Of a stretch of 64,000 bases of DNA, positions 34,388 through 47,900 are shown piece by piece (the stretch's first letter is position 1; every line of letters begins with the position of its first letter). Source of the DNA: Apoderus coryli (lineage: Eukaryota > Arthropoda > Insecta > Coleoptera > Attelabidae). The DNA lies in the NCBI GenBank assembly GCA_911728435.2, contig OU452211.1, forward strand, positions 5,456,001-5,520,000. The letters run 5' to 3'. The notes under the pieces are model-generated. The model was not told the origin of the DNA, did no database searches, and worked only from the letters and a program-made list of their open reading frames with translations. The translations under genes were made by a program, and so were the position numbers.

Positions 34388-37300
34388 ATGGGAGCATTTT
34401 TAACATCTCGACAACGAGACGGAGTGGAAGAGGTGGATGTTGTCTCAAATCATGCATATAAATATCCACCAAGATCTGGTAATCAGTAAAGTTAGCTTAT
34501 ATACAACAATTTTAATAAAGCACTTTATAATACTACTTATTCAGAAGACATCATTCAGATTTACAGCCACACCTTACAAATAACATTTATTTTCCAGGCA
34601 ACTATTTTGGAAGTCACTTTATTATGGGTGGGGAGAGGTTTGATACTCCTCAACCAGAGTCTTATTTGTTTGGAGAGAACACTGATCTGAATTTTTTAGG
34701 AAGCCGACCTACTCCAGTACGTACAAAAGTGTGTTAAGTATTTTATATTACGATTTTATGTAGTAAATTCGTATTTTGTTGTATTATGACCGTTTTACTA
34801 TATACCTATGTTTTCAGTTTCCGTATCCGCCACCACAACCTAATGAACCTACGAAAACATTAAAGAGTTTAGTGAATATCCGAAAAGAATCTCTACGTTT
34901 TGTTCGCGTTTCTAATGAATATCAAAAAGTTACTAACGAGAAATCAGAAAATAACCGAAATGCGGCGGAAATAGGTACAAATACATGTTTTAATATTGAA
35001 TTTACCTTTGATTGCGATGTTCGGTGTGCGATCACGATCTACTATTTCTGCTCTGAAGAGTTTACACCAAATGGGGTGAGGTGAGTGCTTTAAATAGTTT
35101 ATTAAATAACGACTAATAAGTAATTTATTTTCTCTGTATTTTCAGTTATGTTGCAAAAGATTCCAGTGTTGTATCTGAAACATTCCGTTATAAGCGTGGG
35201 GCAAACCAGCAATTCTGCCAACCAACACATATTTTTAATCCTGCGAAATTTTCTGATGAGGATTTGCTCTTTGATGTTGATAGAGAAGTGATACCAATTG
35301 CTATACATTGTGTGACCGATGAAGGGCCGGAAGGTAATGGTGTAGTTTTTATATTAATATTATTACTCCACTTATTAATTGCATTTTTTAGATATGCGTC
35401 AATCACACACAACGATAGCTATAGTTGAAAAAATTACAGATGGTACATATCTTATAAAAGCTCTGAAACAAAAGCTTTTTGTCGATGGTTTATGCTATTT
35501 ATTGCAAGAAATTTATGGAATTGAAAACAAACAAAACGATAAGGTAGTTTATTGATACAGATTGCAGAGTACTTTGACAATTCCAATTTTAGCTCTTATT
35601 TAAGTATCATTGACAAACATAATTTACGTTTCAGTATTATTAAGTAGTTCTTTAATATATTCCATAGGCCACAGGCGATGATGAGCCAGAAGATAACGGT
35701 TCCGAGTGCGTGATATGTATGTGTGATGTTAGAGACACATTGATTCTACCCTGCCGCCATTTGTGTCTGTGTAATTCATGTGCAGACTCTTTGAGATATC
35801 AGGCCAATAATTGCCCAATTTGCAGAGCTCCATTTAGAGCTTTATTACAGATTCGAGCCTTGCAAAAGTCTGGGAATCCGAATAGTGTAGCACAGATAAA
35901 TTCTCCTGATGTAAGTCAAATTGAAATGTTGTGAATTATATTTCAGATTTTAATTAATTTAATTTTTTAGGGTAGTTGTGATAATATACCACCTGGTTAC
36001 GAAGCAGTCTCCTTAATTGAGGCTCTAAACGGTCCTTGCGCACCGCGTCATCCCCCTTCTGCCGTGCCTGATTTAGCCGAAACGCCGGATAATGAACATG
36101 CCATTCAAGCCGCTCAAATGTTGAACAGGGAATGCCCAAAATTGCCTACACCGCATAAGAATAGGGGCAATTTTGATGTAGCATCACCTGATTATGGTAA
36201 TTGTTTGATGTTTTCTTGTAGTAATAATTTTCATTGTTTATGGCTTATTTAGGTGTTTCGGTGCTAATCACTAACAGATCCAGCGATGATGATAGTAATA
36301 AGGAGACACAAAAATGTCCGCTACTTTGTGACCAAAAGGAGTTAGTTGTAAGGACAAAGTCTAAGCCGAGAGACTCTGTTAAGCTGGTGAATGAAAAGGA
36401 TAAAGATGAAGTGGTAAGTTGTCTTTTGGTAGTTTTTTGGTATTAGAAATATGTACATATGGATATATTTTTTTAGAATTTGGATGAAGACAGTGAGGCG
36501 GAGAAGTTGTCGCCTCTACTCCAAAAAACCGAGGATCGTTCGAATAATCTCGCACTGAATATGGCTGCAGTTGTTGATATTATTGACAATGATGCTGACC
36601 AGGATCAGGATAATGAACATCAGTTTAATAGCAATTCTGAATCTAAAGGCAATAAATATAACAGTAAGTATCCAGATAATATTCAAAGTGGAGTTGCATA
36701 GTGGAAGTTTTGTTGGTTTGTTTATATCTGAAGAAAGTTATCAATGTCTATTATTTTTATGATATATTTTCGAATTAGAACTATTGAATGCTGTCTGTCC
36801 TTCAGCATCCGCAACTAATGGGGTCCAAAATTGAGGTATTTTAATTTTAATAAAAAAAAAAATACTTTTTTTTTCAGATATTAAAAATATTTTTATTTCA
36901 GTTTATTACAACTAGGTTCCGGTTTAATATGAAAAATTATGTCGGTGAAGTGACCCTTCCTACTGGCTCGGCAGGCTCGCAATCTTTTACCACAATTATC
37001 AATCACGTTTTGCAATAAATTGTTGTCAATGGTTGATCTCTGCTCGATGATGGTGGTTTTAAGCTCATGAACAGTTGTGGGATTATTGTTGTACACTTTC
37101 GATTTCAAAAAATTCTAAACGTGTCTAATTGCACGATCTTCACTCCTCTACGGGAAATAATGAGATTTTCGAACTTTTCTTTCAAAAGATCCATTGTTTC
37201 TCTTGCTGTGTGTCAAGTGGCACCATCCCGTTGAAACCACATATTCTCTACGGCTAAATCATCCATTTTCCGCCACAAAAAGCTTAGGATCATCTACCTG

Positions 37301-40300
37301 TAGTATTTCCAGTCCGATGATTCCTCTGGACCACAAACCACACCAAACCGTAACTTTTTGAAAAAAAAAATCTCATTTTCTTCTTGTTTTTCGAATTGCC
37401 GACGTAATGCGTGGTCAGCTGGATTTACTCCTTGGGTCAGCTGGATCTTATAAGCCTTTAAATGGAAATCACGATGCAAAACGTTGGATAATGTGGTTCG
37501 TTTGATGTTTAATTGCTGCGAACGGTGTCGAATGGATGTTTTTGGATGTTCTTCAACACTTCTGCTCACAGCTGCTATATTCTGTTTCTGTTATCTTGAA
37601 TGGATCCAGTTTCTTCAAATTTCTCAACCATCAGCTTGATGACACGATTTGTTGGAGCGTTCTCTACCGAATTTTGTTCTAGATTTCCTAATTACACTTG
37701 AAAACTTTTGCAATTTTCAAAAAATGTTTTAATAATAAAAACACGTTGTTCCTTCGTGTAACGTTCCGTATGAATTAACCGGAATATATTTAGAATCTGA
37801 AAATAAATATTTCGAATAAAAATTACAAGTAGAAAAAAAATGGCAGCAAAATTAAAATGATACCTCAATTTTGGACACCCTTTATTATAGGTATAACCTC
37901 AATGCTTGTACGTACTTGATGTTTAAAATGCTCCTAAATATGTTCAAATGTGATGTTACATCACACATAATAAAACTAACATCTCTGTGTGTTTATTAAT
38001 CAAATTTTGTTAGCCAACATCATTAGCTCTCATTTTATATAAAAACCAACATAAATTAATTTTCCTGAATTTCGTCAGACATAAATTGCTTAAAATAGAA
38101 TTGGGTTATAATTTATTTGTAAAATATATTGAAAGCATATGAAATTATAATTTAAATGAGCTAATATTTGGTTTGAAGTTATCGCTTGGTTTAATTATTA
38201 ACTATTTAACAAAATAATAGCAGCAGAACTAAATTTTGGGCATTAAAAATCTAATTCACCTCAATGGTGGTTTAACAAATTGTAAATTATTACTTTTATT
38301 TTCATTTTAACAGATTTTCACTATTATAAACTTATCATAGGCGTTCGCTTATGTATATATTTCTATTCAAATAAGTCATTTTGAACCGATAACGAGCATT
38401 AGCGTTGAATATTTTACGGAAGGTTTATAAATCGAACTACTTTAAAATTATTGCTGATTTTACTATCGCTTGCTATATTTATTTTTAATTCTAAAATACT
38501 AATTGTGCTACTGTACCAAAATAAAATTTCGAACCTCCACAATCCTTCAGACTACAATCAACGTTGAATATTCACTGATGATGGGTATAAAGTAATTTAA
38601 TTGAAACATGTTTGGATAAACTTAACTTGGTATTTTGTGGAGTTTCCGCTTTTATTTTGCTACGGTAATTCACATCATACTCCTCTTCAATTATAGAGTA
38701 TTTCTTCAAATTTAAATATAATTTTATTGGTGATTGTTAATGCATGATATATTTCTAGTTAATTATTCTTATTATAGGTCGATGGGTCGCTTAAAAAATG
38801 CACTACGCTGGTTATATTTATACACTGTTACATACATATATTATACACACAAACACATTATTATTTCTAATGTTTTATATACAGTTTTATTGTTTAAGTA
38901 TTATTTTATCGTAATATAATGTTTTCAATTTTTATTTGTTTTATTTTAGTTTGTTGATTTACAGTTTTAGTAGTAGCATCGGAAATTCTATCTAGGGATA
39001 CGGTGCTTATTAAGATTTAGAGAAAATTCATCTTCTCGCTTCTTTTTTTTTTTTTGTAGTTTCTTTTATTTCATAAAGTTTTGGTATAGTTTTAAACACT
39101 TTTAATTGGTATTAATTATGTTTTTGTATAAAAAAAAAGTGTAAAAATAAATAAATAACGAGACTAATGGTTCTACGCATTTACTTCAGTCAGAAATTCA
39201 TGGGTTGGGTTGGGTAAATCGCATATTCAATTTTATATGAATATTTAAATTATTAAAATGTTAATTTTGAAGTGGATATACGTCGTATATATACAGGTCA
39301 GGACTCACGATGTATTTGTGTACGTATTTTAGATGCACGGTTGGGGAAGTGGAATCTGTTTCAATATACATTGCGGTTCTACAGTTTTGACAGCGATGGC
39401 TCTCTTCACCTTCGCATCATTTTAAGATTCAAAGCTCTCATAAGGTCTGATCATCTATTGTGTATTATAATCTTTGCTACAACTGTATCGTATAAGTTGA
39501 TTTAAGTACTATATACCAGTGTTACATCACTCTTATTGACCTGACCAGCAATCTTAACTTGAAACTCACTGTTTGAAGAATGATTACATTTATAGTTTCA
39601 CAAAAAATCTTTTTAGGCTTGTGAACAAGACAATTGCACATGGGTTCAATAGAACGATACCTCCATTTTAAGAGATGTAACGTTTGTAATCCATTTTGAC
39701 TATTATTTTGATCGACTGCACCCTCAAATAACCTAAATAAACTTCATTATTCAGTTTCATCCATAAGAGGAAGAAAGTTGATAAACTACTCACGGAAACA
39801 TGAGCTTTTAAGTACATTTGCAACATGGTTATATCGCAGTGAACACCAAACTTCGTCATCGTGTGAAAGTATCTAATAATTCGAATGGAACGTTCGGAAG
39901 CAAAACTAGACATGCTGGATTAACTTGTCAAAGTACTAAAAGACTTCTAGAAAAAAAATCTGGACTAGTTCAGTTTTATTTTTCGTATTTCCAGTAATAT
40001 TAAACTCTCTAAAAAAAGATCACATATCACTACTGTGATTTAGGTACATATTATTTTTTTGTAATACAGTAGCGACTCGTTAATGTAGACTAATTAATAC
40101 AGCATAGATCGGAATTAATCGGACTCTGTGCCTTTTGCTCTATTTGTAAGGTTACATACGTTCATAAAGTATGAATTGAAAATGTGATTGATTAAATGAG
40201 AGGCCAGTTAACAATTTTACTTCGAATTGTCTGTCATTTTGACCTATGTAAACAATCGAATGGTAAATCTGGATTATAAATTACATAATGGTATATTAAA

Positions 40301-40578
40301 GGTCTCATGGAATGATTTGTATCTCTCTCGTAGATGAACGTGGTGACGAATCCGATTACTACACTCCCGACGAACCTGGTCCCACTACCGATCAGTTATA
40401 CGAAGAAAGTCGTCCCAGTAGTTCTGTGGAAGGTACTCCGCAACGATTGCCTGGTACTCCGCTATCGCATACCAGCGTTAAGAGCAGTAACGAGAGTTAT
40501 GCCAGCGGATCGAGTACGAAACATTTGTTGGTTATTCTACCATCTAACGGCGGTACTGACAAGTCAGTACATATTTAG
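34388..40578 (+). CDS. Mgrn1: mahogunin-type RING E3 ubiquitin ligase (MGRN1/RNF157)
   Basis: Ten exons join to about 624 codons: 34388-34478, 34598-34716, 34818-35080, 35146-35333, 35392-35543, 35668-35910, 35971-36196, 36253-36413, 36477-36663 and 40334-40578 (TAG). The N-terminus MGAFLTSRQR is a probable myristoylation site (Gly2), as in the family. Next comes the conserved YFGSHFIMGGERFDTP block and the mahogunin substrate-binding region. A C3HC4 RING follows at about residues 285-325 (CVICMC...CRHLCLC..C...CPICRAP). The acidic, low-complexity tail is typically variable. The enzyme attaches ubiquitin to substrates of endosomal sorting. The last intron (about 3.7 kb) holds a mariner relic. 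Reading through the exon-9 donor would give an alternative C-terminus, stopping at 36701. The final exon is supported by phase and acceptor only. Confidence 0.93.
36818..37882 (-). mobile_element. mariner/ITm element relic in the MGRN1 last intron
   Basis: About 1065 bp between TA dinucleotides. Terminal inverted repeats share TCCAAAATTGAGGTAT at both ends. The minus strand encodes broken pieces of an ITm transposase. RYTKEQRVFIIKTFFEN comes first, then IKLMVEKFEETGS, then HTH-like SIRHRSQQLNIKRTTLSNVL and YKIQLTQGVNPADHALRRQ. VTVWCGLW and, near the end, SKVYNNNPTTVHELK complete the set. Stops, frameshifts and loss of the segment around the second catalytic Asp show it is inactive. Confidence 0.88.
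37890..40333. other. remainder of MGRN1 last intron
   Basis: AT-rich intron DNA with no recognised element. A degenerate CTGATGATG...GAAACATG string at 38575-38610 resembles the hammerhead-like repeats elsewhere but has no good stem II. ORFs at 39272-39505 and 39668-39913 have no recognisable family. Confidence 0.5.
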
Positions 40579-40898
40579 AATTTACATAAAATATGTGGTG
40601 ATGGAAAGCCATGCTTGGGTATCAAATAAGAATAAATATTCATTACATAAGATATCTTTATTATATTATTCTCTTAATTGGATATTAACTCAACTTATGA
40701 TAATTCGAAATTAAATTGTTTAAAAAAATATAATTTTTGAATGTCTGGTTTTACAAAATTTTGTGATATTATATAGGTTTGAATATCTAACCGTAACTTA
40801 TACTTATTTTTAAGTTTGAATATATTATTTTACAAAAAATATAGTTACAGAAAATTGTATTTCGTAACATTGTTGTGTAATGTAAGCAATTAAGAATT

Positions 40899-40904
40899 AA
40901 TAAA
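40899..40904 (+). terminator. MGRN1 polyadenylation signal
   Basis: AATAAA about 320 bp after the proposed MGRN1 stop codon. No earlier canonical signal in the 3' region looks better placed. Confidence 0.5.
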
Positions 40905-41239
40905 GTACCTACCTAACTGAAACATAAAGTGTTCTTTTATTTTTTGATCATCGTCAAATAAATCGGATAAATCGATTATGGGTTTATCACTGAAAATTAA
41001 GGACTTCTATAAGAAAATTTTGTTTATTCTTATTTTACAAGTATAAATCCACAATCGACCATGGCATTGAAACGCTCTGTATGGAAAAGGAAGTAACTTC
41101 AACCAGTAATTATATGGATACAAAACACTTTCCTGGATAGATTGCTGGTATAAGGACATGATTAACTAGATTATTGTTTCAAAAAGAATACTTTGCTAGC
41201 TTCAGCTGGTAGAGAACCTAGGAGAGCCACATTCTGTTA

Positions 41240-41775
41240 AATTTTCATTGTCTAAAAATCTCGATTTCGTACCAGGAACACATAAGTTTGAAGAGGTGAA
41301 TATAAAGTATCAGGAGACCATTTTCGTTAAAATTCAATTTCTAAAAATCACGATTTCGTACCAGGAACACATAAGTTTTAAGAGAGAGCCACATTTTGCT
41401 AAATTTACATTTTCTGAAAATCACGATTTCGTACCAGGAACACATAAGTTTTAAGAGGTGAATATAAAGTATCAGGAGACCATTTTCGTTAAAATTCAAT
41501 TTCTAGAAATCACGATTTGGTACCAGGAACACATAAGTTTTAAGAGGTGAATCAATGTATTAGGAGAGCTACATTCTGCTAAATTTGCATTTTCTAAAAA
41601 TCACGATTTCGTACCAGGAACACATAAGTTTTAAGAGGTGAATCAATGTATTAGGAGAGCCACGTTCTGCTAAATTTACATTTTCTGAAAATCACGATTT
41701 CGTACCAGGAACACATAAGTTTTAAGAGGTGAATGAATATAAAGTATCAGGAGACCAATTTCGTTAAGATTCAAT
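41240..41775. repeat. 90-bp minisatellite between convergent genes
   Basis: Six tandem copies of a unit containing TCACGATTTCGTACCAGGAA and then CACATAAGTTT. ACCAGGAACA occurs at 41271, 41360, 41433, 41522, 41613 and 41704, giving a period of 89-91 bp with one 73-bp unit. Two alternating spacer types occur (GTATCAGGAGACCA and GTATTAGGAGAGC), suggesting a higher-order dimer. Confidence 0.93.
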
Positions 41776-41861
41776 TATTATATTATATGGAGAGCGATTA
41801 ATAGTGCCGACTGGAATTGAGTTTTGAAAATGATAATACGTTGATTTGATTAAAAAAAAAC

Positions 41862-41867
41862 TTTATT
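41862..41867 (-). terminator. DHX36 polyadenylation signal
   Basis: On the minus strand AATAAA lies about 90 bases after the helicase stop codon, followed by a T tract. It is close to the minisatellite. Confidence 0.7.
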
Positions 41868-41955
41868 AACAGCACAATTTGAATGCCTAAACAACTTTTG
41901 AATAGTAGCAAAGTAAAATAAATTAATACTTTTTACTATATCTTAAATCGGATCA

Positions 41956-44900
41956 TTACTCCAAATCCTCATCATCTGAGTACCATGTATTTCCACGATC
42001 TTCTGCAGTAATTAACTCAATTACAGTTCTGAAAATAAAATTACTATAACACAAGAAAATATTCTATAATAATAATAATAAACTGCATATTTTGGCAATA
42101 TTTAAAGTTCCAATACCAGTACCAAATTTGATTTAAATCGGCATTACAACTTTAAGAATATTAGAGTCTTAGTATGTCAAGACGCCATTTTTAAGACCAC
42201 ATTTAACTTCTTAAAATTTCACTTTCTTCAAAATGAAAAAATCTGTTATAATTGTAACAAAATAACTAATAAATATATATATATATATAATAATAATAAA
42301 TAATTATAATTGTAACAACAAATAGGGTAGCTTTATATTTAATTTTCTCTTGAGATATTTTGTTGAATATTATTTAAAAGATTATAAATGTCTCAAAATA
42401 TCTTTTAAGTAATAAAGGACCGTTTTCTGTTCTAAAATTCATGTTTATTTTATGGGTTTATGTTCTGAGTTTCTCATTTTCAATAAGAATATGTTTTTAA
42501 TTTTAGTTGTATAAGATTTTATTTCAATAACTTCCACTAATCCATGCCATACTGTGACTTGTACTTAACATGACTGCGTAACTATGTATACTGAGCCACT
42601 GATGATGGAAACTTAGTTTTCCGAAACATGTCTGGCGCTGCAAGCTGATTGCGAACAAATATACAAATAGTTTGGTGGAGTAGACGTTGTTTTATTTGTG
42701 TCTTACACATTCAACTCCTCTCTAACATGGATTACTTCAAGAAATTATGGGTTTGTTTTGGAAACATAAATAAAGAGATAGTGAAATACAACCATATTAT
42801 GTTGGTTCAATGGTTATGTGGTTTTGTTCGAAGAATAATCCAGAAGGAATGAATTTGATTACAGGGTTGTTTTCCTTAACATTGTCGAAATATCTACTTA
42901 TTAGTTAAATCTTAAATTAATATTGTATAAATAAGTAGGTCATTGGAGGGCTAACATGGTTTTCCCCCATAGCAAAGTATGATTTTATGGGCTGAAAAGA
43001 AGTATGGGTTTTCGTCCAGTGGCATTTTCTGGGGATTAAAAAGTCATTATATATTCGTATAGTTCTCACTTTACAACGGGTAATGACTGATTAATCTTCT
43101 GAAAAGAACTCCAATATAAGGCTTATTATCATTATCAATTATCACAGACTCTGTAAAAGTAGATAATTAAGTACGAGGTAACTTGAAATGCCTTCGTACT
43201 TCTAAAAGGCAGAATCGTTATAGTATGCAAAGTTCAGTCGTATCAGTTTTTGTAAAGTTAAAGAATTATTTTAGTTTAATTTATTTTAAGAGTTTGGACT
43301 TCTCAGTTTTTATAAAGTTTAAGAACTATTTTCTAGTTTTTGTTGTAAAGTATCATAAAGTCCAGTTCCTTTTCAGTTCTGAAATAGTAAGTTTTCTAAA
43401 GTTTCTTAATAGTCGATTGGCGTAAAGTTTTGATCAGTAAGTTATTTTGTTTATTCTTTTTAATGACTCTAAAGTTAAAGACCTTTTTGTGTCTAATTCA
43501 GTTTCAGGAAAGTTAATGTTTCTTTCTTTTAGTAATTGTTTAATATTTCGAATAGTCGAATTTAAAGTCTGTTATAATTGTCAGATTACAATTATAATTA
43601 AAGTTTTGTGCGGAAATTAATATAATTATTAGTAATTATATATAATAATTATTAATTTACCTATTTCAGTTGTACAGTTTCTTAGATTAAGATTTTCTTT
43701 CTTAGATTTTCATTTTCTTTTAATGTTTTCCTCTTTTTTTTTATTTATACATATTTATTTTCTTTTATTGTTATTCATTTTTATTATAATTAAATTGTTT
43801 TGATAGCCCCAAATCTTGTGTTTTTATTTCAAGTAAAGCTTCTACTTGCGGAAAGCTTAAGATATCTTAGTAAACAAAAGGGTTATGCAAAGAGTGTTTT
43901 TCAATAAATAAAGAGTTTTAAGTTACCGGTGACATCTATAAAGTATACAGCGATCCACAGTCATAAAGGTCAGTTAATTTTATTTTAATACAGAATATTA
44001 AAGTTTGATATTCTTCGTTTGATCTTTCTTCAATTAAAACTTAAAAGTAAAAGCCGCTCGTAAAACTTATTACAGTACAGTTTAAATAGCATAATCGGGT
44101 TCACTTGGACTGAGGCTTTTAATTAGATTTCTTTCTGAGTGTATAAAACACCAGCTAATTTAAATTGTCACATAATCTCATTGATCAATTTAATTTATCA
44201 TATATTGCCCAAGAACTCCTCAACTGCTAATTACTCTTAGTCGTTTTATTAAATTAATGAAAAAAAAATACCTCAACACTCCTACACCTCTTTCGCTGTT
44301 GGTCCATTTTATCACATCTGGATGGCATAGTTTATATTCCAGTATGCGACACACGCTATCTCTTAGAGCTTTCAATATGTTCGCTGTTTCTTGTGCGCAT
44401 TTAAAATTAATTTTTCCATCACAAACACTAACAAAATGATCTCCATATCGAACGCTGTGTCCATACTTATCTCCAAAAATCACAATTGGTAATGAATGCA
44501 CGACAGTTCCATCATGAATCATTATACCTGTAATTTTAATTACCTATTGTCATAATAGATTTTTTTTTTGGTCATGTAAAATGAAATGACACGTTTTTCA
44601 CATTTTATCTAGAACATATTTTTGTGTTCATGCAAAATCGAATGTATTGCCAGTCTGCGATATACCCATCGATACATCTAACTGTAAATCACACACACGT
44701 CGATCTAACTTTTTCTGTACAGGATCGGTGTTTCTTGGAAGCACAACAAATGTTGGTCGACCTGCACGTCATTCATTACTCACTGTTGCACGACCATGAC
44801 GAAATTCTGCAAAGCCATGTACACTGTCTGAAGTGATTTAATCCATCCTTGCGGAGTTATTTAGATAGTTTTTAGAAAAATCATTGAACGAAACTCTTCA

Positions 44901-47900
44901 CAAGTAATATCCACTTTTTTACAAACTTACTGCCTCTCTCACTGATAAGAAACTACTGTATCGATTTCTAAGCTATCGCGCATTTCGCATAAATAAAGAT
45001 CAATAAATGTAAAAGCACCATCTAGTGGTCGTTTGTAAAAATATAATAGTGACCCTCATATTTATCGCAATTTTATTCTGTAAGTCACCCATCATTTAGG
45101 ACTGATTTGTAAAATTATGTGTCCTCTGGAGATTGGACCTTTGGTCAATTAATGTTTTTTGCTTATTGTTTTTTTTTTATTAATGAATTGGTAATCATAA
45201 TAATATCGTATGAGAATTTTTCCTATTTAGTGTTGTATTGGTTGTAACCGGTTAGAAAATGAAGGATTTAATTATATCTGTATAATTTTTGCTAGCTTTG
45301 ATAAATCAAAACAAAATTTCCTTTATTTAATAAAGATAACTAACTTTAATACGAAACATAAACGTTTTTGGTAACTGCTTTGAACTTTCCTTACCTGCTG
45401 TTTTCAACTTCAAAAAGTACACAATCATTGGAGAATTTAAACGTTGTTCTTTGGTTAATGTAGATTTTGGATGAAGACTTAATTTTTCATGATGAATACT
45501 ACGCAATATCGGTGGTGGTCTTTTTCTTTGCCTAGAAATATTCCAATTAGTCATAAAAATCTGTATAAAACCTACGTTATACAGGGTGAACACAAAAAAC
45601 TCTAAATAATGAAAGGGGTAAATATGTTTCCTAAGCGAGCAATCGGTGGGTAAAAATAGCATACCAAAACAGTTTTTAGTTTAATAAGTCTTAATAATAA
45701 TAGCCTTTATTGCTCAACAGATTTCTCCATTAACAGAGCAAAATTATCAATAAGTATTCCATTAAAAATAAAACATGATTGATTTACATTAATTAAACAA
45801 TTAACAAGAAAGAAAGAGAAACTACGAAACACAAACAGTCAGAGGAACCCTCATAAGTGCTTCCTTTGAACAATTAAAAATGTCACAGTGAGCACAAATT
45901 AAAATTATTACACCTGACATATACGGCCGATTTTGTATAGAGGTTAGTGCAGGGCCGCTGAGAATAGAACGTTAAAGGATTGCGGGCACACAGTCTTGGC
46001 TATTATGTAAAAAATCATATAAAAATTTTAGAGAAAAAAATATTCTTCTAAACTCCAACCTGTTCAGCAATAACGAATATTCAATCCCTCTGTCTTCGAG
46101 CTACGAACGCACAAAACAGTTATACAAAACTTTCAACGCATCAATACTATGAAAACTCCTACAGCTTCTCACGATAAAACCGTAGGATTTCATAGCTTCA
46201 CCAGTCCTAGCAGCCACATGAGGCACAAATGATAGACTAGAGTCGAAAAGCACGCCCAGGTCAGCAGCCGTCAGACACCTAGCCAGTGCGGTCCCACCAA
46301 CCATGTAGCGAAAATTTATAATATTCTTCCTTCTAGTGAATGTCATACATTTGCATTTATTCTCGTTATGCGATAGTTTATTAACGTTACACCAATGCTC
46401 CACAGCCCTCAGATCGTCCTGCAACCCAAGACAGTCTACGTGACAAGTAATAGGGGCGAACTTAAGATCGTCGGCAAAAAAAAGTCGCTTTACACACAGA
46501 CAATCATTTAGATTGTTTATAAAAATAGAAAAAAGCAGTGGACCCAAATTGGATCCCTGGGGAACGCCTGAGGAAGCCCAATACCTCTCTGACGTATAGC
46601 CGTTATAATATACATATTGGAGTCTGTTCTGAAGATATGAAGTAATTAACGTCTTCAAACCATCATCAAATCCGAATCGATCGAGCTTTTGAACAAGTAT
46701 TCGGTGATCCAGACGATCGAATGCTTTAGCAAAGTCTGTATACAACACATCAAATTGACCGCTATCTCATAGTATCCTATATGTTAAAAAGACATGCATA
46801 CATTATCCAGTGTTACATGATGAGAACAAAATAAATATTTTAGGTTTTTACGAAGCTCAACTTACAGCTTCTATCAATCAGTTGGTTCAAGAATCAGGTA
46901 TTTCTCATGGCTCGATTCATAACGTTTTAAAAAAAATCAAATATAAAATATAAGTTTAAAAATACTCAAAAATTAAACGAAGATCATATTCCAAGAAGAC
47001 AGGATTTTTGTAGAAATTTTTTAAATCTATACATATGGGGGACCGATGAAAGTTCATGCACGAAGGGTATAATGAAACAAAAATCCCGGTATTGATCCAT
47101 TAATAATCCTCGACAAATCCGTCATTACCATTAAATGTAGCCCATTTGGCAGCAAGATGGTGCTCCACCGCATAATGTGAGAGAGGTGAAAAATTATCTG
47201 AACAATATCCAAATAATTGGATAGGAAATGATGGAACATACTTACATTGGTCAGCAAATAGCCCTGCCCTGACTGTTATGGTTCTACTATTAAACACCTC
47301 CTCCGCGCTACTATACAACTGATCGCAAGTTGGTTGTCATCCTTAAAGATCGGTAGTTCGCTTAGGAAGCATATTTGAGCCCAAATTTATATCAAATATC
47401 TTCCATACTCTTTTACCTAGGATCACCCCTTTAGTTCTTTAGGGATTGTTAGTACGAAAAAATACAGATCTCCTTCTTTTACTTACTTTACAATGGCAAC
47501 ATTTGGATACAAGCCAGCACACACAATAGCTTTGATAAGACTTTTGTTGTCAGAGTTCACATTACTATCAGTATTCTTCGGATTCAAATCGTTAACTAAT
47601 CCCATGTCCAACAAATACAACATAAATTGCTTCTTCATTTTATGTAATTGTTGTAAGATTGGATAACTTAAAAAATATTTCCAACAAAATTGCTTTGCAT
47701 CAGATGAGGAGCGAAATAGCTCCAGGACAGTGTGTAATAGGAGGTGATCGCTTTGACTTCCTTGTCCCAATTGAGACCGTTGTTGGTCAGCTTCTTTTTG
47801 TTTACCTAAAAGATCATAGGATGTTAGGTAAAAATACAAGCAAAATATATTAATTAAGGAATAAATTCACAACCACTTAAAATAGATTTCATTCATACTA

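Noticed and set aside
38573..38612. Another hammerhead-like motif in the MGRN1 intron
   Set aside because: It has CTGATGATG and GAAACATG, but the sequence between cannot form a convincing stem II.
41248..41454. 68-codon ORF with repeated sequence
   Set aside because: Translation of the 90-bp minisatellite; period and indels break the frame and it lies between gene ends.
44257..44439. 60-codon plus-strand ORF
   Set aside because: Antisense of a DHX36 exon whose phase joins its neighbours exactly.
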